A DNA stretch of 64,000 bases from Candidatus Obscuribacterales bacterium (lineage in GTDB: Bacteria > Cyanobacteriota > Vampirovibrionia > Obscuribacterales > Obscuribacteraceae): positions 744,001 through 808,000 of the forward strand of contig JAHBVO010000004.1 in assembly GCA_019637435.1 (NCBI GenBank). Reading direction: 5' to 3'. Both the position numbers and the translations under genes were made by a program. Each line of letters opens with the position of its first letter. Within the stretch, counting starts at the first letter, position 1. The notes under the pieces were generated by a model that did not search any database, had not been told where the DNA came from, and was given only the letters and a program-made list of their open reading frames with translations. This document shows positions 54,506-62,785 of this stretch, piece by piece.

Positions 54506-55828
54506 ATGACACAGACAATTCAGCAAAATACCGGAGAAGCGACACAGAATCATCCGTTCATTGAAGAACTTCAATGGCGTGGTCTGCTTCATGACAGCAC
54601 CCCGCTTGAAGAACTCAATGCGCATTTGAATGAAAAACAGCGTCGCTTTTATATCGGCTTCGATCCCTCTGCGCCGTCGTTGACGATTGGAAACTTGCTT
54701 GCCGTGATGATGGTGGTCCGCGGCATTAGAGCCGGGTTGTCCGGTGTCGTTTTGCTTGGTGGTGGCACCGGTTTGATCGGCGATCCGTCCGGCAAGTCTG
54801 TGGAACGTTCGTTGCTTCCGGTCGAAGAAGCACAGGCGAATGTGGAACGTCATCGCAAAATGATTACCACTATTATTGAACGCGCCGTTTCCAGCGATAA
54901 AATTCCGCAATTCGTAGACAACTACGAGTGGCTCGGTAAGCTGACGATCATTGAATTTTTGCGAGATGTCGGAAAACATTTTTCGGTTTCTGAAATGATG
55001 CGCCGTGATTCTGTTGCGCGTCGATTGAACGATCCGAACCAGGGGTTGAGCTACACGGAATTCGCTTATTCGTTGTTGCAATCGTATGATTTCATGCGCC
55101 TTTGCCAGGATCACGGCGTGACGATGCAAATGGGCGCTTCCGATCAGTGGGGCAATATTGTTGCCGGCATCGATTATGTGCGTCGCGTTTTGCGAGAGCC
55201 CGTGCATGGTCTAACCTGTCCGCTGCTTCTGCGCGCGGATGGAACGAAGTTCGGCAAATCCGAGTCCGGTGCGATCTGGCTATCGGCGGATAGAACTTCT
55301 CCGTATCAGTTTTATCAGTTTCTCTTGAATCTGGCGGACGAAGAGGTGAAGAATTTCGCGCTTAAGTTTTCGCTTGAAACGAAGGAAGTCCTGGATGGAC
55401 TCTTCCAACAAATGAATGATGCTCCGGAGAAGCGTGCTCTGCAAAAACATATCGCCGAAGAGGTAACGACGCTGGTTCACGGTGCAGAGGAATGCAAGAA
55501 GGCACAAGCGATTTCGGCTGCGTTGTTTAGCGGTGATATTCGTTCAATCGATCCGTCTGTTATCAACGATTTCTTTAATGAGGCACCGTCGGCGGTGCTC
55601 GGCAGATCAGTAATTGATGGTGAGGGCGTGTCGATCATCGAGTTTTTGGTTCAGTCCGGACTTGCGTCGAGCAAAGGCGATGCGAAACGGAAGCTCGAAT
55701 CCAACGGTCTCTCAATCAACGGCGATAAGGTAAGCGCTGATAGAAAGCTGACGACTTCAGATTTGCTGCACGAAAACCTGATTATGGCTAAGCACGGCAA
55801 GCAATGGAAAGTTGTTCGTTTCGAGTAG
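54506..55828 (+). CDS. tyrS: tyrosyl-tRNA synthetase
   Basis: Charges tRNA-Tyr. 440 residues: class-I catalytic domain with FDPSAPSLTIGNLL, GGGTGLIGDPSGKS, TEFAYSLLQSYDF, QMGASDQWGNI and KFGKSESG (KMSKS variant), and a C-terminal S4 RNA-binding domain (LASSKGDAKRKLESNGLSING). The HIGH box is unusual: its first His is Thr and its second Asn (TIGN). The second change is common; the first is not one I recall as usual. All else looks functional. Confidence 0.94.
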   Translation: MTQTIQQNTGEATQNHPFIEELQWRGLLHDSTPLEELNAHLNEKQRRFYIGFDPSAPSLTIGNLLAVMMVVRGIRAGLSGVVLLGGGTGLIGDPSGKSVERSLLPVEEAQANVERHRKMITTIIERAVSSDKIPQFVDNYEWLGKLTIIEFLRDVGKHFSVSEMMRRDSVARRLNDPNQGLSYTEFAYSLLQSYDFMRLCQDHGVTMQMGASDQWGNIVAGIDYVRRVLREPVHGLTCPLLLRADGTKFGKSESGAIWLSADRTSPYQFYQFLLNLADEEVKNFALKFSLETKEVLDGLFQQMNDAPEKRALQKHIAEEVTTLVHGAEECKKAQAISAALFSGDIRSIDPSVINDFFNEAPSAVLGRSVIDGEGVSIIEFLVQSGLASSKGDAKRKLESNGLSINGDKVSADRKLTTSDLLHENLIMAKHGKQWKVVRFE

Positions 55829-55882
55829 CTGGGTGTGCACCTCAGCGCAACGTGCAGGTACCATTCGAATTAGGTAGTCAGA

Positions 55883-57808
55883 TCAATAGACGTAAGGGAA
55901 CGTCGTTTGAATCCTGGTCGGGCGGTGATGCCGCGCCAAATATTCTTTCTCGAAAGCCATCGCGTCCTCTTCGGTCAATGCGGTGGTCGCCGCCTTCACG
56001 TCTTGCAGAAATTTTGAATCCAGAAATTTATAGAGCTCGGCTTTGCCGAAGTTGCAGCCGGTTACTGTTAACCCTCGAAGTCCCTTTAGAGACGCTAGAG
56101 CCTCAACGTCAGTTGGTGTTAGCTTCTTAAACTGTACGCTTACTTCGAGTAAATGGTCGAAGCCCTTCAGCTCACTAGCTGGAACCTTGGTAGCCCCGAT
56201 AGATAAGTTCGTCAGCTCGACGGCATTCTTTAAGAGTTTGATACCGCTTGCGGTGATTTTCTGACATCCCTCGATGGATAATTCTTTTAAGCCAGTCATT
56301 CGTGAGCAAGTCTCTAAAGTCTTATCCGTGACTCGTGTTCCTTTTAAGCTTAGCGAGGAAAGCTCCTTCAATTCAGTCAGAAATCGAAGGTCATCATCAG
56401 TGAGTTCATCGATTAGTTCGAGCTTCAAATCATTGAGATTTTGCAATTTGCCTATACTCTGTATGGCCTTCGGCGAGATTTTTGATTGCCTTATTTCAAG
56501 GTGATAGACGGGATATGTTTCGAGTTTCTTCATTGCGTCATCCGTGATGGTTGCATAGCTCAGCTTTGCTAGTTTTCTGCGAGGGTTCCAAAACTTCGGA
56601 AGATTCTTCGAGGTGATCTCCAGCATGCTTCCGATGTCGCCGTCTGGATTTATGGCGCCCAGAAATTCCGAGTATGTAGTGGATTTCCCGTCCTTAAACT
56701 TCAGTTCGGTTCCCATCTTTGTTGGTTTTACATTACGCTCGCCGCGGAGTTCAGCTAGCATAGATGGTCCTATATAGAACATCAGTCCGATCGGAATCAA
56801 AATCGCAATGCCTGCAACGACCATTGGTGTTCTTGTATGGGCAGGAGAATAAAACGACCACGACTTGAATATGCCACCAGGAGCGGTGATGTGTTCGGTA
56901 ATTGCAGCGCGATGCTCTTCTTCGATAAAACCAGCGCATTCGATGAGTGCGAGCTTCAATTCCTCAGCAGTTTTGAATCGCATCGCCGGGTTTTTGTTTA
57001 AACACTTCATCACGATTTCCGATAACGCCGACGCCAACTCTTTGTTGCCCTCATCGTGGAGGAAGTCGGAAATCTCGGGCGGGGCGTCGTTAACATGAGC
57101 TGCCATTGTCTGCATGGCTGTGTCAGTGACAAATGGCAATCGACCGGTTAGCGTCTCAAACATCAAACATCCCAGCGAATAAACATCCGAGCGCTGGTCT
57201 GCTTTTCCCCCCGATACTACTTCGGGACTAACATAGCCTGGTGAACCGATGATATTACCGCCGGTGCTTTCGAAACCCGGGTCGTCAGAATCGACTCTAC
57301 GCATGTGCGCTACGCCGAAATCCACAATTCTTGCTTCTTTTTCAAACTCATCCGCGTGTGCCAGCATAACGTTGCTCGGCTTTACGTCGCGGTGAATTAC
57401 GCCGTGCCTGTGTGCGTGAGCCAGTCCATCTGCTATCTCTACGAAATAACGAAGCGCCGTAATCAGCTCTATTGGACCTTCGTTAGTGATTTCGTCGGCG
57501 AGAGACGGGCCATCGACGAAATCCATTATGAGATAAGGATCGCCCGACGGCGTGACACCGAAATCCAGAACCTTGACGATATTGGTATGGTCGAGAACGC
57601 CCGCTGCCTTCGCTTCCTTTTGAAAGCGAACAACCTTTTCATTACCCAGCAAGTTGCCCGATGGCAATGCTTTGATTGCGACCAGTTTATCGAGTGTCTT
57701 GTCGTGCGCGCGAAACAGAACGCCCATTCCGCCACGAGCAATGTAGCGAATTTCGTCGTATCTGCTGAGCAGATCTTTGGGGAAATCGGAGGGCAGTTCC
57801 GTCGACAT
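55883..57808 (-). CDS. Ser/Thr protein kinase with exported leucine-rich repeats
   Basis: 641 residues. Complete Hanks-type kinase at ~15-285: glycine loop ARGGMGVLF, Lys in VAIKALP, HRDVKPSNVML, VDFGVAH, GYVSPEVV, DVYSLGCLMFE. One membrane helix (~325-350: MVVAGIAILIPIGLMFYI) follows, then ~290 exported residues with leucine-rich repeats (LNDLKLELIDELTDDDLRFL; LSSLSLKGTRVTDKTLE; LKELSIEGCQKITASGI). It should sense something outside through the repeats and signal inside. It follows the LRV-repeat gene by 57 bp and may share its transcript. Confidence 0.92.
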   Translation of the reverse strand: MSTELPSDFPKDLLSRYDEIRYIARGGMGVLFRAHDKTLDKLVAIKALPSGNLLGNEKVVRFQKEAKAAGVLDHTNIVKVLDFGVTPSGDPYLIMDFVDGPSLADEITNEGPIELITALRYFVEIADGLAHAHRHGVIHRDVKPSNVMLAHADEFEKEARIVDFGVAHMRRVDSDDPGFESTGGNIIGSPGYVSPEVVSGGKADQRSDVYSLGCLMFETLTGRLPFVTDTAMQTMAAHVNDAPPEISDFLHDEGNKELASALSEIVMKCLNKNPAMRFKTAEELKLALIECAGFIEEEHRAAITEHITAPGGIFKSWSFYSPAHTRTPMVVAGIAILIPIGLMFYIGPSMLAELRGERNVKPTKMGTELKFKDGKSTTYSEFLGAINPDGDIGSMLEITSKNLPKFWNPRRKLAKLSYATITDDAMKKLETYPVYHLEIRQSKISPKAIQSIGKLQNLNDLKLELIDELTDDDLRFLTELKELSSLSLKGTRVTDKTLETCSRMTGLKELSIEGCQKITASGIKLLKNAVELTNLSIGATKVPASELKGFDHLLEVSVQFKKLTPTDVEALASLKGLRGLTVTGCNFGKAELYKFLDSKFLQDVKAATTALTEEDAMAFEKEYLARHHRPTRIQTTFPYVY

Positions 57809-57865
57809 GCAAAACCGGCAAAAGGCTATTTTCTCTGCTTCTCTCTAATAGCCTTCTACCACAGC

Positions 57866-58915
57866 CTAGGCGTTGCTATCCATCGACTCCAATCGGCTGA
57901 CTTCGTTCTGGGCCTGCCGTCTGACCGCTCGGTCGTTGTCCCGCATGAGTTCGCGGAGTAATTCTATCGGACAGCCTTCGTTTTTGGTCAAGGCGCTTTT
58001 CACGATCGGATCCATGTCCAGCGATAGCCGCCACAGAACATTCAGAGGCGTGTTGCAGTTCGAAGCGATGGCCGCGCGCACTTCACCAGCAGGATGATTG
58101 GAAAGTTCTGCGAGCCGTTGAGGTGGCGTCGATTGCCTTTCAGCCACCAGTTTTAAAAACTCAATAGCCTCTGGAGTGGTCTGAAGAGACAGATTCTGAG
58201 CTGCTCCCGGCTGCATGTATTTGTTATATGCCTGAAGATTCGGGATATCCTTTATGGTTTGAGCGGGCGGCGGTGATTTCGCCAGAATGTTCTCGACGCT
58301 CTTCCTTCGCTCATCTAGCGCATAACAAGCCCTCAACGAAACCAGCGGATTGGTATCGTTTGATAGTTCGGTTATGACGTCGATCGGCACCTTCGAATTG
58401 TCCAAAACCGCGAGACGAACCGATGCATCCCAATCTTTGCCGAGCTTTCTCAAAACTGCGCCTGGTGTATTGGTATTGCTAGCGGTGGCTTTGCGAACTT
58501 CGATGTTCGGATTGTCGGAGAGCCACGTAAGAGTCGAAACAGGCGTAGACTTCGCTTTGGCGATTTCGGCAAGCGCGTGATTTGTCGACGCGCTGAATGG
58601 ATTCGGCGACGTCGGAAAGTCTGCTGTGATATCCATCTCTACCTCGCTGGAATGCTGACCAATCCTTCGATTGGCTAGCGGCGCGCTTTCGCCGGCTAAG
58701 TGCCATTCATCTGCAAGACGAGTAGTCCACGGTTTGCGACCGTGCTCTTCAGGCGCCATATTGTTATCCAGGTCGTCCACAGTATCTTCCTGGTCAAACG
58801 CTTGCGACGCCTGACTCTCTTTCCCTCTGTCTTTTTCTGTTGGCGTACCGTTCTTAATGTATTTAGAGAGCTCCGCCTGAACTAACTTCAGGCGCTCCGC
58901 TTTTTCATCACTCAT
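57866..58915 (-). CDS. LRV/HEAT-type repeat protein
   Basis: 349 residues from ATG 58915. Polar, acidic N-terminal ~115 residues, then repeats of the leucine-rich-variant type: L-x-x-L-S-x-D/N-x-N/D-x-x-V-R-x-A-x-A-x-N-x-x-T-P (LTWLSDNPNIEVRKATAS; ELSNHPAGEVRAAIASN; RLSLDMDPIVKSALTKN). No Fe-S Cys cluster as found in the nitrogen-fixation LRV protein. Cytoplasmic scaffold. First gene before the LRR kinase, so a functional link to that kinase is plausible. Confidence 0.75.
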   Translation of the reverse strand: MSDEKAERLKLVQAELSKYIKNGTPTEKDRGKESQASQAFDQEDTVDDLDNNMAPEEHGRKPWTTRLADEWHLAGESAPLANRRIGQHSSEVEMDITADFPTSPNPFSASTNHALAEIAKAKSTPVSTLTWLSDNPNIEVRKATASNTNTPGAVLRKLGKDWDASVRLAVLDNSKVPIDVITELSNDTNPLVSLRACYALDERRKSVENILAKSPPPAQTIKDIPNLQAYNKYMQPGAAQNLSLQTTPEAIEFLKLVAERQSTPPQRLAELSNHPAGEVRAAIASNCNTPLNVLWRLSLDMDPIVKSALTKNEGCPIELLRELMRDNDRAVRRQAQNEVSRLESMDSNA

Positions 58916-59340
58916 CACTAGGTGACTACCTATTTATGGTTTATGTCAAAAGAACAATTGTGTTGTGTCGTGTCGTGTCGAAAAATTGTCGAGAAATTTG
59001 TTGTCGAAAATCTAGAGCGTGTCGCCGAGCTAAGGCGTGGCACCGGCGATGGTGTGTCGAAAAGGTGGTGAAATGAAATCCTCAACAAAGAGTGCCTTAT
59101 TGCGATACTAAACGATGCACCCGTGCACGTGTTATCAATACGACCGTAATTTTGTATAGGCTACCCCAACCTGATCCACAAAACTTATGCAGGTATGGTC
59201 TTTGAAGATCCGTACAGGTAGCCGGTTTTGTCGTACCAGTATCACCGTGTGTAATGGTTGTCACTATAATCCGTGCGCCTGGGTTGTGGTTTTTCAGTCA
59301 CGCACCTCTTCGACAAGTCGATGGCGCCCGGAGCTGCGCC

Positions 59341-59440
59341 CTGGTTCGCCCTTGTTTGCCCTGGTTCGCCTGGGTTGGACAAAATTCGCGCTGGTTTGCC
59401 AGGGTTCGCCTGGGTTGGCCAAAGGTTCGCTTGGTTCGTC
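59341..59440. repeat. five-copy imperfect 20-bp tandem repeat
   Basis: Units begin at 59341, 59361, 59381, 59401 and 59421, with core TTCGCCTGGGTTGG or close variants; GGTTCGCCTGGGTTGG is exact at 59363-59378 and 59403-59418. Read on either strand it gives Pro/Gly/Asn or Leu/Val/Gly-rich nonsense. Likely replication-slippage sequence. Confidence 0.7.
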
Positions 59441-59727
59441 CGATTCGGACCCGGGGGTGACATATAGCTTGAGGCGACCCCTGGTCACTTCTAGCCAGAT
59501 ACGAAAACGGACCGCTCAAAACCAAACAAATTCGATGACAGCTATCGCAATTCGTCGAATGACATACGAAGCGACCTGTTTTTCGAATTTGCTGCGTTTC
59601 CGACTCAGGGGTTCGGTTCGAATAGCATTAGACACTCAGGAGCTCGAAACCCGCATTTTTCTTAGGTATCAGTTGAAGAGATGTCGAATATCACTCGAAG
59701 CAACCTAAGGCGGGCTCGGAAGAGGTA

Positions 59728-59967
59728 TTGACCCCAGGCTCTCCCTCGCAGCGTTTCGAGAAATCTGATTTTAAAAATCTGCCAGCTCGACTGGAATTTG
59801 CGTTCAGGTTCGCTCTCATGTTCTATATCGCGAATTTTGCCAGCTTTGTCTTCGGCATTGTCTTGAGCATCTTAGTGGACTTTGAGAGCCGACGCTTGCT
59901 AAACGTCTCAAGTGCGGTTCGATACTTCCACATAAAATGTTTGCGTAAATCCGTAGCGAACAGATAG
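59728..59967 (+). CDS. possible small membrane protein
   Basis: 79 residues from TTG 59728 after GGAAGAGG. One convincing membrane helix (FALMFYIANFASFVFGIVL) between charged ends. No relatives recognised and it sits in a gene-poor stretch, so it may be a chance frame. Confidence 0.28.
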   Translation: MTPGSPSQRFEKSDFKNLPARLEFAFRFALMFYIANFASFVFGIVLSILVDFESRRLLNVSSAVRYFHIKCLRKSVANR

Positions 59968-60119
59968 TGACCATGTGGCACACTACTTTCACTGCAATTC
60001 ACAGCAGTTTAAAGAGCAATTCGCCGCACTATCGCTCACTCACTTTTTTCATTACTTACAAACAGTTCTTTCCCCAATCTCCGTGATTGAGGAAGGCGTT
60101 GCGAATTGAGGTTTTTACT

Positions 60120-61046
60120 ATGCTCGATAAACAAACTTCTGATAAACCTTCAAAAGAAAATGCAAACAGACCGCCGTCACCAGATTTTCTGCAAGAGATC
60201 GAACAGAGTCCGGCTCGCCCGCTCGTGCCGGTAACTGAAAGTGAATCCAGTCCCGCGGTCACAACTAAACCTGGCCCAGCAGCAGACGCAGGTTCCGGGG
60301 CCACAACCAGACCTGACCCTGCAGCTGAAGCAGGTTCCACAGCCACGTCAAAACTCCCTGTAGCAGAATCAGGACAGGCTGGTGAGGACTCACAGAAAAA
60401 TTCAGAGATGGTTTCCCCTGGACAGGACGAAACCTCTTCGAAATTCTTAGACGAACTTATGAGAGATCCGAAGCTGCTGAACAAGACCATCAATACCTAT
60501 TTCCGGAAGGTGGATGCCGACGGTGATGGGCACGTTACTGAGAAAGAGGCTAATGGTGCCTTTCTCAACGGTCGAGAGAAGGTCATTCAGGACCTTATTA
60601 AAGGTGGTGGCGATCTCATTCAAAATCAAAGCAACGACGAGTGGGGCAAAGAAGATGACGGCGCCACGAGGGACGACATCAAGGCAGCGTTCAATAATTG
60701 GATGAGTAACCGGCATGACGCGGAGAGTGCCTCAAGAGTAACTGATTATTTGCCTGCTGTTTTCGATGAGATGGATAGCGATGGAGATGGTTTTTTGTCC
60801 GGAAAGGAATTGGATAATTCGAATGTTCCGGATGACAAAGACTTCTTAACAGGCTTGAACAGAGCTCTGGCGGCGCTAGAGTTGAGAGAGAACTACGACA
60901 AGATCAAAGACAACTACGATGATGGTCGTTTCAATAATTTAGGCATATCGTTGAGCGACATCTATGCTTCGACCGATTCCTTCTACAAAAATCAAACACA
61001 AGAGCAAAAGGACCTCGATGAGCACTTTGCTGATCTTGCAAGCTAA
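60120..61046 (+). CDS. EF-hand protein with disordered repeat N-terminus
   Basis: 308 residues from ATG 60120 (GAGG 8 bases upstream; frame open to 60087). The first ~115 residues are Pro/Ala/Thr/Glu-rich and include a duplicated unit (PGPAADAGSGATT / PDPAAEAGSTATS). EF-hand loops are DADGDGHVTEKE and DSDGDGFLSGKE, both with full calcium ligands. No signal peptide. The last codons and stop are the first unit of a 37-bp tandem repeat. Confidence 0.8.
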   Translation: MLDKQTSDKPSKENANRPPSPDFLQEIEQSPARPLVPVTESESSPAVTTKPGPAADAGSGATTRPDPAAEAGSTATSKLPVAESGQAGEDSQKNSEMVSPGQDETSSKFLDELMRDPKLLNKTINTYFRKVDADGDGHVTEKEANGAFLNGREKVIQDLIKGGGDLIQNQSNDEWGKEDDGATRDDIKAAFNNWMSNRHDAESASRVTDYLPAVFDEMDSDGDGFLSGKELDNSNVPDDKDFLTGLNRALAALELRENYDKIKDNYDDGRFNNLGISLSDIYASTDSFYKNQTQEQKDLDEHFADLAS

Positions 61047-61145
61047 ACCATCCGGGAGTATTTCTGCCGGACTTGCAGGCTAAACCATCCGGGAGTATTT
61101 CTGCGGGACTTGCAAACTAAGCCATCCTGGGAGCATACCTGCGGG
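61035..61145. repeat. three-copy 37-bp tandem repeat covering a stop codon
   Basis: Units start at 61035, 61072 and 61109, each beginning CTTGCA. Units 1 and 2 differ at two or three bases, unit 3 at several more. Each carries the in-frame-looking CTTGCA..CTAA end of the upstream gene, so the gene's 3' end and stop have been copied downstream. Confidence 0.9.
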
Positions 61146-61559
61146 TCTCGAACTCGTTCCGGTCGGACGTTGAACGTCTCGCATTCGAGCGCAAAAATGC
61201 TGAAAATCGGTGACTTAGATACCGGTTCCTATACAACTTTATAGGATTAGGGATCACCGGCCTTGAATCCGGTGAGCAAGAATGTATATGGACGGTTATT
61301 AACTACAGGAGGTAATTGGACGGTCAGCTCTCAGAGAGCGAGGTCCCTGGAGCCTGCTTATTCGTTCTCTCCTTAATTTGAAATTTTTGAATCACTTACC
61401 CCAAGTTCCTTTGAAAAGTAGCTAATTGCCATTTGCTGTATCTTTGTTCGCAACCGTCGAACATAGTTGATATCGAATGCGATACCAACGCGCGTCTGTT
61501 TGGAATAGGGCCCAAACATCTCCGCATCAACGATCTGCGAACCGAACGGAAATCTTCCT
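61146..61559. other. structured-looking leader region of the TPR gene
   Basis: No supported gene. Contains a hairpin ACCGG-(8)-CCGGT near 61256-61273, a GCTCTC/GAGAGC hairpin near 61327-61339, and a strong AGGAGG at 61307-61312. A TTG 3 bases further opens a 21-codon frame ending at 61381, which could be a leader peptide but the spacing is short. Confidence 0.4.
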
Positions 61560-62729
61560 ATGAAATGCGAAACTATACCTGAATTGAAAAGGTTTTTGAC
61601 CATTCAAGAACAGGCTCTCGGCTCCGGAAGCCCGGAAGTTGCCAGCACGGTCTCGAAATTGGCCGATCTCTATCTCGATAGAGGAATGCTGGATGATGCC
61701 GAAGCTCTCTACAGGCGAGCTCTGTCCATTCGTGAACGACTCAATGGTGTTCATCGTTCCGAAATGGAAGACAGCAGAAAGAGCCTGAACAAAGTTCTTG
61801 CTTTGAAAGGCGATCGACTCGAACGAGTTAGCAACGAAATGCGAGCCGCGAGTCAGAGCGATTTTAAAGCCGGTCAAGGCCCACCAAGAGTAGCCAATCC
61901 TATCGGTAGCCACTCAATAAAAAGTCCAACCACGCAATCGGGACAACAACGACAAATCGCCAGCAGCACTTCGACTCCCAAAGTGCCACCGTTAGGTTCG
62001 CCGGTTGCTCGAACGCAACCTCCGAATGGTGACCAGAACTACGGAAGACGAATGTATGATCTGTCGCCCGACAAGGACGGTCATGTGCCGACTCGTCAGG
62101 AGATGGAGAGCTGGTTCAGTTCCGGTAAACACAAGCCGATCGATGCCAGTCCTGGCACCGCGGGTGACGGCTTTACTGCTACGAAAGATGGATGGAGTTC
62201 GTTTCACCCACATGATTCATCGACGGTTCTCGATGCGATACCAGATCATTTGCATTTGACCAGCAACGCCGAAGCGCTTCAGGATGCGATCAAAGAAGCG
62301 CGCCTGGAAGTCGATCTGGTTCGCCAACTCACCGGCGGCGATGCCGCGCAACTCGCAGATTGTTTGACTCGTCTGGCAGATCTGCTTTGCAGATGCCGTC
62401 GCTACTCTGAGATGGAACCGATACTGCAAGAAGCGCTCAACATCAGAGAAAAACGTTTCGGGCTACACCACCACATGGTGGCAACCAGTCTGAAAAATCT
62501 TGCGAGATTGTATTACTTCGAGGGGTATTACGATCGAGCTATGCCTTTGTTCGAGCGCGCCATCTTAATTCGGCGGCGCGTCTTCGGTGAAACCAATGTG
62601 CGCGTCGCTGATGTACTTGAGCAATACGCAAAGCTTCTGCGAAAAATGCAGCGCCACACCGAGGCGTTAAAGTGTGATGAGGAGGCTGACGCGATTCGGT
62701 CTCGCAAACAAGGCTGGCGTCCCATTTAG
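61560..62729 (+). CDS. TPR protein with split repeat arrays
   Basis: 389 residues, ribosome site weak. Kinesin-light-chain-type TPRs at ~15-75 (EVASTVSKLADLYLDRGML; EALYRRALSIRERLNG) and again at ~255-385 (LADCLTRLADLLCRCRRYS; ATSLKNLARLYYFEGYY; VADVLEQYAKLLRKMQ). Between them lies a Ser/Pro/Gln-rich linker holding an EF-hand-like but incomplete loop (SPDKDGHVPTRQE). No signal peptide; cytoplasmic scaffold. Converges on the next gene. Confidence 0.75.
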   Translation: MKCETIPELKRFLTIQEQALGSGSPEVASTVSKLADLYLDRGMLDDAEALYRRALSIRERLNGVHRSEMEDSRKSLNKVLALKGDRLERVSNEMRAASQSDFKAGQGPPRVANPIGSHSIKSPTTQSGQQRQIASSTSTPKVPPLGSPVARTQPPNGDQNYGRRMYDLSPDKDGHVPTRQEMESWFSSGKHKPIDASPGTAGDGFTATKDGWSSFHPHDSSTVLDAIPDHLHLTSNAEALQDAIKEARLEVDLVRQLTGGDAAQLADCLTRLADLLCRCRRYSEMEPILQEALNIREKRFGLHHHMVATSLKNLARLYYFEGYYDRAMPLFERAILIRRRVFGETNVRVADVLEQYAKLLRKMQRHTEALKCDEEADAIRSRKQGWRPI

Positions 62730-62785
62730 GTTTCCCTTAGTCGCCACGCTGGGGAAACCTCGGTGGACAAGTCCGCCTGGCCAAC

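Larger units (their letters stand above)
58919..60119. other. 1.2-kb gene-poor, repeat-bearing region
   Basis: No well-supported gene except perhaps a small membrane protein at 59728-59967. Near 58966-58980 TGTCG is repeated three times in a row and GTCGA-rich sequence continues to ~59065. A 20-bp-period repeat lies at 59341-59440. A plus-strand frame across 59187-59708 exists only because of the repeats and its amino-acid makeup is not protein-like. Confidence 0.55.

Noticed and set aside
58955..59440. Possible CRISPR array
   Set aside because: Repeats are 5 or 20 bp, directly adjacent and without unique spacers; no cas genes.
59187..59708. Plus-strand open frame of 173 codons
   Set aside because: It runs through the 20-bp tandem repeat and its amino-acid makeup follows the repeat; no ribosome site and no protein-like pattern outside it.
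61316..61381. Leader peptide after AGGAGG
   Set aside because: TTG start only 3 bases from the ribosome site and no codon run suggesting attenuation.
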